This document shows, piece by piece, positions 8,398 through 17,392 of a stretch of DNA of 64,000 bases (position 1 is its first letter; every line of letters begins with the position of its first letter). The notes beneath the pieces were generated by a model that had not been told where the DNA came from, ran no database searches, and saw only the letters and a program-made list of their open reading frames with translations. The translations under genes and the position numbers were made by a program. This DNA comes from CAZJUP01 sp964549275 (GTDB lineage Bacteria > Fidelibacterota > Marinisomatia > Marinisomatales > TCS55): positions 124,001 to 188,000 of the forward strand of contig CAZJUP010000004.1 of the NCBI GenBank assembly GCA_964549275.1, written 5' to 3'.

Positions 8398-9009
8398 ATG
8401 AAAAAAATCGACTATAAAAAAGAACTTAGTCATTATAATGCATCTGCAAAACGGATAGATATCTTTGATATTTCTCCAATGAATTTTCTCATGATTAATG
8501 GGAAAGGGAATCCCAATACATCCTTGGACTACAAAGAAGCAATCGAAGCCCTATTTGCTGTGTCTTACTCCTTAAAATTCATGATTAAAAATAGTGAGAT
8601 AGCAATCAACTATGGCGTCATGCCTCTAGAAGGGCTCTGGTGGGTCGAAGATATGCGCCAATTTGATACAAATCATAAAGAAGACTGGCACTGGACAGCG
8701 ATGATGATGCAACCAGAACTCATCACAAAAGACCTTGTGGAAACAGCCATAATAAATGTAGAGAAGAAAAAAAATCCAAATGCTCTTTCAAAACTGAAAT
8801 TTCAATCTTATTCGGAAGGGAAAGTGGCTCAAATATTGCATGTGGGACCTTTTACGGAAGAAGGACCAACCATCGAAAAATTACACAAAGCCATAACGGA
8901 CCAAGGAATGAAAATGCAGGGAAAACACCATGAAATTTATTTAAGTGATACTCGGCGGGCAGCACCAGAAAAATGGAAGACAATTATTCGGCAGCCTGTT
9001 TGCGAATAA
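8398..9009 (+). CDS. GyrI-like small-molecule-binding domain protein
   Basis: A 203-residue cytoplasmic protein resembling the stand-alone GyrI-like family (COG4832 type). Visible marks are the early NFLMINGKGNPN strand, a central EGLWW segment and a late VGPFTEEGPTIEKLH segment, which are characteristic positions of the SHS2/GyrI fold. Relatives bind or hydrolyse small hydrophobic or cyclic compounds. It is preceded by AGAGG and is the last gene of the AraC operon. It converges with dtd, with 6 nt between the stops. Confidence 0.82.
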   Translation: MKKIDYKKELSHYNASAKRIDIFDISPMNFLMINGKGNPNTSLDYKEAIEALFAVSYSLKFMIKNSEIAINYGVMPLEGLWWVEDMRQFDTNHKEDWHWTAMMMQPELITKDLVETAIINVEKKKNPNALSKLKFQSYSEGKVAQILHVGPFTEEGPTIEKLHKAITDQGMKMQGKHHEIYLSDTRRAAPEKWKTIIRQPVCE

Positions 9010-9015
9010 GATTGA

Positions 9016-9462
9016 TTACTGAGAACAACTGTTTAAAACGAAGGTTACCGGTCCGTCATTCACTAACGCCACCTCCATCATGGCGCCAAATTCACCTGAT
9101 TCCACCGGGACACCATTAAATTTCAACCTGTCCATAAAATAGGAATAAAGAGCCTTTCCTTTTTCTGGGTGGGCGGCGTGGATGAAACTGGGACGTCGGC
9201 CTTTCCGTGTATCACCGCAAAGAGTAAATTGGCTAATGACCAAAGCCGAGCCGTTCACATCCCGAACAGATAAATTCATCTTTTCATTTTTATCATTAAA
9301 AACACGAAGGTTTGATATTTTATCAGCCAAATAATCGGCATCTGCCTCTTCATCCGAATCTTTTACGCCCAGTAATATCACAAAGCCGTGGCAAATCTGA
9401 CCAATGATTGAATCTTCAACAATAACTGAACCGGATTTGGCTCGTTGAATGACAGCAATCAA
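9016..9462 (-). CDS. dtd: D-aminoacyl-tRNA deacylase
   Basis: A 148-residue protein of the usual Dtd length. It hydrolyses D-aminoacyl-tRNAs (and Gly-tRNA-Ala) to recycle mischarged tRNA. It carries the SQFTL motif of the active site and the C-terminal NDGPVT that contains the cross-subunit Gly-cis-Pro motif, with RRPSF between them. The start overlaps the stop of dnaE by 4 nt, so the two are coupled. Confidence 0.95.
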   Translation of the reverse strand: MIAVIQRAKSGSVIVEDSIIGQICHGFVILLGVKDSDEEADADYLADKISNLRVFNDKNEKMNLSVRDVNGSALVISQFTLCGDTRKGRRPSFIHAAHPEKGKALYSYFMDRLKFNGVPVESGEFGAMMEVALVNDGPVTFVLNSCSQ

Positions 9463-12400
9463 TCAGATACCCAAACGTTTTGTTTACCATATGTATCCCT
9501 CAGTTTCTTTAAAAATGAAGATTGGGCGGTTACCTTTACATTATGTGCATAGATGCGTTGGTTTCTTCCATGAGCTGTTTTTGAATGAAACATGAGTCCG
9601 CATTTGCCTGAATGGTTTTTTGCCAGTTTTAATAATGTATCCACATCATTCGGCGTCATTTGATCTGGCTCTATACGAATATTAATATGTTTGGAATAAA
9701 TTTCACGGGCTTGATCTACTGTTACAATTTCATCAGCAATGATTTTCAGATCTGCAAAATCCGCATTATCCGTCGGCTTCCCGGAAACAAAGACAACCAC
9801 GTCATTCCCAATTAAATCCTTATACTTTGCAAACGTATCGCTGAAAGCTAATATTTCTGCTTGGCCGCCCAGACAGTCCAATTTAAAAAAGACCATTTGA
9901 TTGTTCTTTCGGTCAAAATGCATTTTTACATCCCGAATGGCGCCGCCGATACGAACTTTATCCTTTACATCCTGCTTAAACTCGTCTGAAAAGTCATACG
10001 TACTTAATTCTTCCAGGTCTTCAGAAAACCTCAAAAGAGGATGACCAGAAATATACATGCCCAGTACTTCTTTTTCTTTTTCCAATCGCTGGCTATCGGA
10101 CCATTCTTCCTGAGCACCCAATTGCGGGATCATAGAATCCTGCGCTCCGTTTGCGCTTAGACTACCGAATAAATCTACCTGATTCCTTGCCCGGTTTTCT
10201 TGAATTTGCTGACCATATTTTAATGCAGTATCAATGGAGGAAAATTTTTGTGCACGGTTCCCCTCGAGAGAATCCATTGCACCGGATGCAATAAGGCTTT
10301 CCAAAACTTTCCGATTTACGGTCCTGAGGTCTACGTTGGCAGCAAATTCAAACAGGGATCCAAAATGTTTATTTTTTCCTCGGGTTTCAATAATTTTTTC
10401 CAGAGCTTTAGACCCTACATTTTTAATGGCATTTAATCCAAATGAGATGGTTTTTTCATCCACAGGCTTAAATGTAATATCAGAAACATTCACATCAGGA
10501 GGACTTACCTGAATTTTCAGCTTTTTGCATTCATTAATTAGAATCACAATCCGATCAAGGTTTGACATTTCACTTGTCATGTTTGCACTCATGAATTCTG
10601 CCGGATAATGAGTTTTTAACCATGCAGTTTGATAAGCAACATAGGCATAAGCTGTAGAATGACTTTTATTAAACCCATATTGCGCAAATTTTTCAATCAG
10701 CTCATATATTTCTTTTGCTTTCTTTTTGGAAATATCATTTTTAACTGCTCCATTTACAAACTTAATACCTAATTCATCCATGAGGGTTTTGATTTTCTTC
10801 CCCATAGCCCGACGCATAATATCCGCTTCTGCCAACGTAAATCCTGCAATTTCGTGAGCAATCTGCATCACCTGTTCCTGGTAAACAATAATACCGTACG
10901 TTTCTTTCAGGATAGGCTCCATCGCAGGATGAGGATACTCGATTTTTCTCTTCCCGTGTTTTCGAGAAATAAAATCGCCGATATTTTCCATTGGCCCCGG
11001 ACGGTACAGAGCATTCATAGCAATAAGATCTTCAATGACCGTTGGTTTTAGTTTTTTTAGGAATTCGCGCATCCCGGATGATTCGAACTGAAAAACACCC
11101 GTGGTTAATCCTTTTGTAAACAATTTATATACTGCCGGATCATCTAAGGGAATTTTTTCGATATTTATTTTTTTCCCACGCGCTTTCAGCAATTTCAATG
11201 TATTATCAATAACGGTCAAATTTCGCAAACCCAAAAAGTCCATTTTCAACAGACCCAGTTCTTCCAATCCTTTCATATCATACTGAGAGGTAACATCTCC
11301 TTGGGGTGAGCGATACAAAGGGACGTATTCGGTTAAATCTCCCGGAGCTATAACTACACCGGCGGCATGAGTTGATGCATGGCGATTCATCCCCTCCAAT
11401 ACAAGAGAATAATCTATCACTTCTTTATAATTTCCTTCGGCGGCTTCTTTCAGTTCCTGACTTTGTTCCAGCGCTTCTTCCAGAGTTATATTCAAAGTAG
11501 CGGGAATCATTTTCGCAATCCGGTCAATTTCTCCGAAGGAGTAACCCAATACTCGGCCCACATCTCTTATCACCTGTTTCGCTTTCATTTTTCCAAAAGT
11601 AATAATTTGGGTAACGGAATTATTACCGTATTTTTCTTTAATATAGTCAATGACTTCTTCTCGCCGATCAATACAAAAATCAATATCAATATCCGGCATG
11701 CTGATCCTATCCGGATTTAAAAACCTTTCAAATAGGAGATTGTGGCGAATGGGGTCGACAGTAGTAATGTCTAAAGCAAAAGATACAAGGCTCCCTGCCG
11801 CTGAGCCCCTTCCCGGACCAACAGGAATTGTATTATCTTTAGCATATTTCACAAAATCTGCTGTAATCAAAAAGTATCCGGCAAATCCCATTTTTTTTAT
11901 TACTCCCAATTCATGACTCAACCGGCCCTGAAGCTCTGGATTAATTTCTCCATATTTTTCTCGGACACCATTTTCACAAAGGGATTTTAAATAATGGTCC
12001 GGCTCCTGAGACGAAGCTTCGTTCGGAATGGGAAAATTAGGCAAATGGTAGCTGCCCATAGGTAATTCAATGTCGATGCTGTCTGCAATTCGGCGCGTAT
12101 TTTCTATGGCACCAGGGACATCCTTAAACATCTCAAACATTTGGTCTTGAGTTTTAAAATAAAATTCCGGTGTGGCATAACGCAATCGATTGGGATCGCT
12201 TCTGTCTTTTCCTGTCCCGAGACATATGTGGACATCATGGGCTTCCCAGTGGTTTTGTTTCGCATAATGAGCGTCGTTAGTACACACAAGAGGCAACCCC
12301 AGCTCTTTAGAAATTTTCTTCATGTTTTCCACATTTTGAGCTTCTTCCGGAATACCATGGTTCTGTACTTCAAGATAAAATCTATCGGGGAACATTTCCG

Positions 12401-12896
12401 AAAAACGCATTGCCGCCTTTTTCGCCCCGTCCCAATCTCCCTTCAGCATCCTTTCGGGGATTTCTCCCTTCAAGCAGGCTGACATACATATAAGTCCATC
12501 GTTATGCTCTTTTAATAGATCAATATCAATCCTGGGACGATAATAGAATCCTTCTAAATAACCGTGAGTCACCAATTTCATTAAATTCTGGTACCCGGCA
12601 TAATTCTGGACCAATAGAATAAGATGGTTATTCCCCCATCCTCCATCCACCCGAGGCTTTTTATCAAATCGGCTACCGACAGCTACATATACTTCACATC
12701 CAATAATAGGTTTTATTCCGGATTTTTTGGCGGCCTTATAATAGGGAATCACGCTAAACATATTCCCGTGTTCCGTCAGAGCTACGGAATCCATGCCCAA
12801 ATCATCGATGGTATTAACCAATGTCTGAACAGTTTGCGCCCCGTCTAAAAGACTATAATCAGAGTGGTTGTGTAGATGTACGAATTCAGTGGACAT
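9459..12896 (-). CDS. dnaE: DNA polymerase III alpha subunit
   Basis: A 1145-residue replicative polymerase of the DnaE1 type. The N-terminal PHP domain starts with HLHNHSDYSLLDGA (His7, His9, His11 area) and GPGRGSAAGSLV follows at ~360. Catalytic Asp residues are D402 and D404 in PDIDIDF, and the third lies further on in the fingers/palm region. Then come the helix-hairpin-helix, the OB domain (VRIGGAIRDVKM) and a C-terminal tau-binding-like region. It copies DNA within the Pol III holoenzyme. About 98 bp separate its start from the prmC stop; nothing notable is seen there. Confidence 0.97.
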   Translation of the reverse strand: MSTEFVHLHNHSDYSLLDGAQTVQTLVNTIDDLGMDSVALTEHGNMFSVIPYYKAAKKSGIKPIIGCEVYVAVGSRFDKKPRVDGGWGNNHLILLVQNYAGYQNLMKLVTHGYLEGFYYRPRIDIDLLKEHNDGLICMSACLKGEIPERMLKGDWDGAKKAAMRFSEMFPDRFYLEVQNHGIPEEAQNVENMKKISKELGLPLVCTNDAHYAKQNHWEAHDVHICLGTGKDRSDPNRLRYATPEFYFKTQDQMFEMFKDVPGAIENTRRIADSIDIELPMGSYHLPNFPIPNEASSQEPDHYLKSLCENGVREKYGEINPELQGRLSHELGVIKKMGFAGYFLITADFVKYAKDNTIPVGPGRGSAAGSLVSFALDITTVDPIRHNLLFERFLNPDRISMPDIDIDFCIDRREEVIDYIKEKYGNNSVTQIITFGKMKAKQVIRDVGRVLGYSFGEIDRIAKMIPATLNITLEEALEQSQELKEAAEGNYKEVIDYSLVLEGMNRHASTHAAGVVIAPGDLTEYVPLYRSPQGDVTSQYDMKGLEELGLLKMDFLGLRNLTVIDNTLKLLKARGKKINIEKIPLDDPAVYKLFTKGLTTGVFQFESSGMREFLKKLKPTVIEDLIAMNALYRPGPMENIGDFISRKHGKRKIEYPHPAMEPILKETYGIIVYQEQVMQIAHEIAGFTLAEADIMRRAMGKKIKTLMDELGIKFVNGAVKNDISKKKAKEIYELIEKFAQYGFNKSHSTAYAYVAYQTAWLKTHYPAEFMSANMTSEMSNLDRIVILINECKKLKIQVSPPDVNVSDITFKPVDEKTISFGLNAIKNVGSKALEKIIETRGKNKHFGSLFEFAANVDLRTVNRKVLESLIASGAMDSLEGNRAQKFSSIDTALKYGQQIQENRARNQVDLFGSLSANGAQDSMIPQLGAQEEWSDSQRLEKEKEVLGMYISGHPLLRFSEDLEELSTYDFSDEFKQDVKDKVRIGGAIRDVKMHFDRKNNQMVFFKLDCLGGQAEILAFSDTFAKYKDLIGNDVVVFVSGKPTDNADFADLKIIADEIVTVDQAREIYSKHINIRIEPDQMTPNDVDTLLKLAKNHSGKCGLMFHSKTAHGRNQRIYAHNVKVTAQSSFLKKLRDTYGKQNVWVSD

Positions 12897-12994
12897 TTAT
12901 AGTAAAATTGAGATTCTTCTAAGGTATATCATACTCAAAAATACAGCAGAGGGTAGAGATTTTACATTAGGAAAAGTTAGAATTTTTATCGTCA

Positions 12995-13870
12995 TCAAAC
13001 CTGAATTTTTAATACCCTGTCATCACCATTGAAATCGGCTACAAAATCTATAGGACTGAAACCGGTTTTTTGAAATATCTTTTTTACTTTTTCCGGATGA
13101 GAACCCAAACCAATCTCCAGAATCAACCATCCTCCAGGACGAATTAATCCACGAGAAACTTCAGAAAATCGATGATAAAAAGTTAACCCGTCGCTATCAT
13201 CAGTCAGAGCAATACGGGGTTCATACTCATGAACATCTGCCATGAGTTTGCCCATTTCGTGGCGTGGGATATAAGGCGGGTTCGATACCATTACGTCGTA
13301 GGGACCTCTTAAGGCTTCATTTAAGAAATCAGAAACAAAAAAATTGATATTCTTTATATCGTTAATTTTTGCATTCTTTTTGGCAACCCCTATTGCTTCT
13401 CTAGAAATATCAATGGCATCTATTCTTGCATCGGGTCTTTCTGCACCTAAGGATACAGCAATGATTCCGGCACCTGTACCGATATCAATAATGGATGGAG
13501 ACTTTATGTTGCCGATGGTATGAAGCGCCACATCAACTACACGTTCTGTTTCCGGCCTTGGGATGAGAACTTCCGGTGTAATGCAAAAAGACCTCCCATA
13601 AAATTCTGTTTTGCCTGTAATATACTGCAACGGTTCTTTTTTTAAACGACGGTAAATCCATTTTTTGAGTGTATTTAGATCTTTATTCTCGAGGGGCTTT
13701 TCGAATTGAACATAGAGTTCAATCCTTTTTAAAGTTAATAAATCACAGAGCAACCACTCAATTTCCCTCTTGGAGTTTTCAAACCCTTTCTTTTTAAAAT
13801 ACTCTTCCCCCCACTTCAGTATATCAATCACCCGCCAAACCTGATTTTTCATGCTGACGGGAGAGGCCAT
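12995..13870 (-). CDS. prmC: Release factor glutamine N5-methyltransferase
   Basis: A 291-residue SAM methyltransferase that methylates the GGQ glutamine of release factors. It has the SAM motif DIGTGAGIIAVSL and the catalytic NPPY (VSNPPYIPR) that binds the target Gln, plus the helical N-terminal domain that recognises the release factor. I chose the ATG at 13870, which follows the prfA stop by 1 nt. A longer frame back to 13909 would overlap prfA by 38 nt. Its substrate gene prfA is directly upstream, the classic prfA-prmC pair. Confidence 0.95.
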   Translation of the reverse strand: MASPVSMKNQVWRVIDILKWGEEYFKKKGFENSKREIEWLLCDLLTLKRIELYVQFEKPLENKDLNTLKKWIYRRLKKEPLQYITGKTEFYGRSFCITPEVLIPRPETERVVDVALHTIGNIKSPSIIDIGTGAGIIAVSLGAERPDARIDAIDISREAIGVAKKNAKINDIKNINFFVSDFLNEALRGPYDVMVSNPPYIPRHEMGKLMADVHEYEPRIALTDDSDGLTFYHRFSEVSRGLIRPGGWLILEIGLGSHPEKVKKIFQKTGFSPIDFVADFNGDDRVLKIQV

Positions 13871-13871
13871 C

Positions 13872-14939
13872 TTAGACAATTTCTGCCATTTGCGCCTGCT
13901 GATCTGCAAGTTTTAACTGTTCAATGACATCCATAATATCTCCATCCATGGCAGAATCCAGATGATAGCTGGTATAATTGATACGATGGTCGGTGAGTCG
14001 TCCCTGGGGGAAATTATAGGTTCTAATCTTGGCAGACCTGTCTCCCGTAGAGACCATGGATTTTCTTGCATCTGCTCTCTCTGCGGCAATTCGGTCTTGT
14101 TCCGCTGCCAAGAGACGAGACCTCAACACCTTTAAAGCGGCAACTTTGTTTTTATGCTGTGATTTTTCATCTTGGCAAGTCACCACCAATCCCGTTGGTA
14201 AATGGGTAATGCGAATGGCCGATTCAGTTTTATTCACATGTTGCCCCCCTGCGCCACTTGCCCGATAAGTATCAATTTTTAAGTCTGCATCGTTCACTTC
14301 AATGTCTGCTTCTTCTGCTTCGGGCAAAATTGCAACAGTTGCTGCCGAAGTATGAACACGTCCGCTCGTTTCAGTTTTAGGAACTCGTTGAACCCGATGA
14401 ACACCGCTTTCAAATTTCATGAGTCCATAGGCGCCTTCCCCCACCACAGAAAAAATGATTTCTTTAAACCCGCCAATACCAATTTCATGAGATTCCAACA
14501 CCTCATATTTCCACGTATTTCTTTCAGCAAATCGAATATACATTCGATATAAATCAGATGCAAAAAGCGCCGCTTCATCTCCTCCGGTTCCGGCACGTAT
14601 TTCTACAATGGTATTTTTATCATCTGTTGGATCGTGGGGAAGCATAAGAGCTTTTAACGACTCTTCCAATTCCGCTAATTTTAATTCCAACTCTTCCAAT
14701 TCTGCTTCTGCGATGTCCTTTAATTCCTTATCTTCCCCTTCCAGGATCTCTTTATCGTCTGCAATTTGTACCGCAACAGATAAATACTCTCGTCCTGTTT
14801 TAATTATAGGTTCTTTTCGTCTATATTCCTTGGCTAATTCTGTAAGTCGATCTTGATCCGTGATAACCTGCGGGTCTGCCATATCCTGTTCCAGTTTCTC
14901 ATAGAGACGAATCATTTCTTTTACCTGCTCAATCATCAA
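13872..14939 (-). CDS. prfA: Peptide chain release factor 1
   Basis: A 355-residue class I release factor. The stop-codon recognition motif of RF1 is P187-K188-T189 (RVPKTE; the family has PxT), and the catalytic GGQ is residues 231-233 in RASGAGGQHVNK. It terminates translation at UAA and UAG. It is in an operon with DUF1385 (4-nt overlap upstream) and prmC (downstream). Confidence 0.97.
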   Translation of the reverse strand: MMIEQVKEMIRLYEKLEQDMADPQVITDQDRLTELAKEYRRKEPIIKTGREYLSVAVQIADDKEILEGEDKELKDIAEAELEELELKLAELEESLKALMLPHDPTDDKNTIVEIRAGTGGDEAALFASDLYRMYIRFAERNTWKYEVLESHEIGIGGFKEIIFSVVGEGAYGLMKFESGVHRVQRVPKTETSGRVHTSAATVAILPEAEEADIEVNDADLKIDTYRASGAGGQHVNKTESAIRITHLPTGLVVTCQDEKSQHKNKVAALKVLRSRLLAAEQDRIAAERADARKSMVSTGDRSAKIRTYNFPQGRLTDHRINYTSYHLDSAMDGDIMDVIEQLKLADQQAQMAEIV

Positions 14940-15868
14940 ATCGCCTCAGCCACATATTCTTTGCCCACCATAGAACTATAATTATCACCAAAGGCTTCTT
15001 TTAGTGCAGTAATGGCTACTTCTACCATTTTATCCTCAGGGTGACGAGTCGTTATGTTTTGGAGCCAAAGGCCTGGTGCGCGAAGAATTCGAAAAACGAT
15101 GTTTTTATTTTTACGCGCAGTGAGTTTTATAACCTCATAAGAAATCCCCGCCACAAGAGGGATAAGGGGTAAGTGTACTCCCAAGCGTATAAGCAAACTT
15201 ATTTCTCCAATGAACGCTATGACCATCGTATCAATCAGGGCAAAAACCAATATAGCAGAAATCAATACAATAAATAGAAAACTGGTCCCGCACCTCGGAT
15301 GTTGCGTTGGAAAAGATTGTGCATATTCAACAGAAATCTCTTTCCCCGATTCAAAATTATACACAACCCTGTGTTCCGCGCCATGGTACTGAAACAATCG
15401 ACCAACATCTTTCATCAGTGAAATCAGAAATAAATACACCACAAAAAATGTAATCCGAAAAATACCGGAAGTGATATTAAAGGCTATAGCCTCTTTTTCA
15501 ATATCCATCAGACGTGTCGTTAACCACATAGGAAGGACCATAAACAGACCAACAGCTAGTATAATTGCAAATGATGTTGATAAAAGATTAGAAAGTTTTC
15601 CGGGCGATTTTTCTTCATCCGGCATAGAAACTTCTGCAGACCACTGTAGTGTAGACATACCCATTTTCATGGCTTCGAATAACCCAGCCATCCCCCGTAA
15701 TACAGGTCTTTTCCAAAAAGATGAACGCTCAATAATTGACTTAAATTTGTGGCGGTCGATTTGAATATTTCCTTCCGGGTCACGTACTGCTGTGGCATAT
15801 GCCCCGGGGACACGCATCATCACACCTTCTATCACTGCTTGACCTCCAACAAGGATTGCGGGCTTCAT
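14936..15868 (-). CDS. DUF1385 family membrane protein (YqhQ-like)
   Basis: A conserved membrane protein of unknown function, about 310 residues. The N-terminal GGQAVIEGVMMR is the family hallmark. It is followed by several membrane helices (about 90-115, 135-160, 210-260) and a YHGAEHRVVYNFE segment. The family is often next to rpmE and prfA, as here. The frame extends up to 15931, but that part falls in the terminator hairpin 15899-15943; I prefer the ATG at 15868, with the ATG at 15892 as alternative. Neither has a strong ribosome-binding site. Its stop overlaps prfA by 4 nt. Confidence 0.87.
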   Translation of the reverse strand: MKPAILVGGQAVIEGVMMRVPGAYATAVRDPEGNIQIDRHKFKSIIERSSFWKRPVLRGMAGLFEAMKMGMSTLQWSAEVSMPDEEKSPGKLSNLLSTSFAIILAVGLFMVLPMWLTTRLMDIEKEAIAFNITSGIFRITFFVVYLFLISLMKDVGRLFQYHGAEHRVVYNFESGKEISVEYAQSFPTQHPRCGTSFLFIVLISAILVFALIDTMVIAFIGEISLLIRLGVHLPLIPLVAGISYEVIKLTARKNKNIVFRILRAPGLWLQNITTRHPEDKMVEVAITALKEAFGDNYSSMVGKEYVAEAI

Positions 15869-15898
15869 TACTGTTAGTAATATATGTTTCATACAGAA

Positions 15899-15943
15899 AA
15901 AAATGGCTTCCTGCCGGGAAAACCCAAACATGAAGCCATTTTT
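15899..15943 (-). terminator. Rho-independent terminator after rpmE
   Basis: A perfect 12-bp stem (AAAAATGGCTTC / GAAGCCATTTTT) with a 21-nt loop lies 12 nt after the rpmE stop. Read on the minus strand, the stem is followed by a T-run. The arms are symmetrical, so it could act in both directions. It separates the rho...rpmE transcript from DUF1385-prfA-prmC, which may therefore be read by read-through or from its own promoter. Confidence 0.75.
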
Positions 15944-15955
15944 ACGTCAATAGTA

Positions 15956-16162
15956 TTATTGTACTTTTTTACCGTATTTTTTCTTGAATTGTTCTATTCT
16001 ACCCGCTGTGTCTACCAATTTTTGTTTACCGGTATAAAACGGATGACATTTTGAACAAATTTCAATTCTTTGATCTCCTAAGGTGCTGTATACCTCAAAA
16101 GTATGTCCGCAGGAACAATGTACTGTTCCTTTTTTATAGTCTGGATGAATCCCAGTTTTCAT
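15956..16162 (-). CDS. rpmE: Ribosomal protein L31 (zinc-binding form)
   Basis: A 68-residue L31 with the zinc-binding cysteines C16, C18, C36 and C39 (HCSCGH, then CSKCHPFYTGKQ), i.e. the Cys-containing paralogue rather than the zinc-free one. The C-terminal RIEQFKKKYG is typical. It lies 16 nt after the aminotransferase stop and is followed by a strong terminator. The rho-rpmE-prfA-prmC neighbourhood is widely conserved; here two genes sit between rho and rpmE. Confidence 0.96.
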   Translation of the reverse strand: MKTGIHPDYKKGTVHCSCGHTFEVYSTLGDQRIEICSKCHPFYTGKQKLVDTAGRIEQFKKKYGKKVQ

Positions 16163-16178
16163 CAGAAAACTCCTTATT

Positions 16179-17378
16179 TTACTGTAATTGTTTTAAAACT
16201 TTTTTTAATCGTCGCAGCCCCTCATCAATGGTCTCTTTATTCACTGCATAAGAAAACCGAATATGTCCCGGGGCTCCAAAACCGTCTCCCGGAACAGTAA
16301 CGACATTTGCTTCGTCCAAGATAAAATCACTTAAATCAAATGAATCATTTATGGTTTTCCCATTAAAAGATTTTCCCAAATAGTCGGAGAAATCCGGAAA
16401 TGCATAAAAAGCTCCACCTGGCAGGGCGCAAGAGACCCCCTCAATCTCATTCAACTTCTCAACCATGTAATCCCGTCTTTCATTAAAGATATTTCTCATG
16501 GTTTCCACAGCATCTTGATTTCCGGTTAACGCTTCGATAGAGGCTTTCTGGCCAATTGAATTTGCACAAGACGTCGCCTGGCCCTGGATCTTAGTCATGG
16601 CTTTTATAATTTGTTCATTTCCAAAGGCGTAACCAATTCTCCATCCAGTCATGGCATAGGTTTTAGAGAGACTCATGCATGTCATAATCTCAGCGCCAAT
16701 ATTATGGTGTCTGTTTAGCCATTCAGCACTGGTAAAGTCACCATCAAAAACCAACCTTTCATAACATTCATCTGAAATAACAACCCAATTTTTTTCTCTA
16801 GCCAATTCCAGAATTTGAAGTGTGGCCTCGTTACTCCAAATTCCTCCTGTTGGATTTGAAGGAGAATTGATGATGACCCCTTTTACACGATGAGTTGCCT
16901 TTGCTTCTAAATCTTTAAAATCCGGTTCAAAATTTTTAGATGCTACAGTATTAATATAAACGGGGTTCGCATCGGCCAAAGTTACAAACTCAGGAAAAGA
17001 TACCCAGTATGGTGCGAAAATAAGAACTTCATCGCCTTGTTGGAAAAGTGCTTGACAGGCAAGATATAGGCTTTGTTTTTCTCCGTTTGAAATCAAGACT
17101 TCAGAGGTCCTGACATCTAGGTTATTTTCACGTTTTAATTTTTTACAGACGGCTTCTCGCAATTCAACCATTCCCGAACCGGCAGTATATTTTGTGAAAC
17201 CGCTATCCAGGGCATCTATTGCAGCCTGCCTAATATTCTCCGGAGTGTTAAAATCAGGTTCACCTGCGCTAAAATTAATGACATCTACTCCTTTTGCCCG
17301 TAGTTCGGCGGCCCGGGATGTCATTTCTAGTGTAAATGATGGTTTAACGCGTGAAACGCGCTCTGCAATAGAAATCAA
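16179..17378 (-). CDS. Pyridoxal-phosphate aminotransferase, class I (aspartate aminotransferase-like)
   Basis: A 399-residue fold-type I aminotransferase of the thermophile AspC (Ib) group. The Schiff-base Lys is K239 in SLSKTYAMTGWRIGY. NSPSNPTGG (about 171-179) and ISDECYE (about 201-207) are the PLP-ring motifs, and a late HIRFSYA holds the carboxylate-binding Arg. It probably exchanges amino groups between aspartate and 2-oxoglutarate; some members use other acidic or aromatic substrates. It begins 14 nt after the Cas6b-like gene, inside the rho-rpmE transcription unit. Confidence 0.9.
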   Translation of the reverse strand: MISIAERVSRVKPSFTLEMTSRAAELRAKGVDVINFSAGEPDFNTPENIRQAAIDALDSGFTKYTAGSGMVELREAVCKKLKRENNLDVRTSEVLISNGEKQSLYLACQALFQQGDEVLIFAPYWVSFPEFVTLADANPVYINTVASKNFEPDFKDLEAKATHRVKGVIINSPSNPTGGIWSNEATLQILELAREKNWVVISDECYERLVFDGDFTSAEWLNRHHNIGAEIMTCMSLSKTYAMTGWRIGYAFGNEQIIKAMTKIQGQATSCANSIGQKASIEALTGNQDAVETMRNIFNERRDYMVEKLNEIEGVSCALPGGAFYAFPDFSDYLGKSFNGKTINDSFDLSDFILDEANVVTVPGDGFGAPGHIRFSYAVNKETIDEGLRRLKKVLKQLQ

Positions 17379-17392
17379 TTTTTTTATCCCAA

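Noticed and set aside
15869..15931. Longer N-terminus for the DUF1385 gene
   Set aside because: It would start inside the rpmE terminator and adds residues not seen before the family's GGQAVIEG start.
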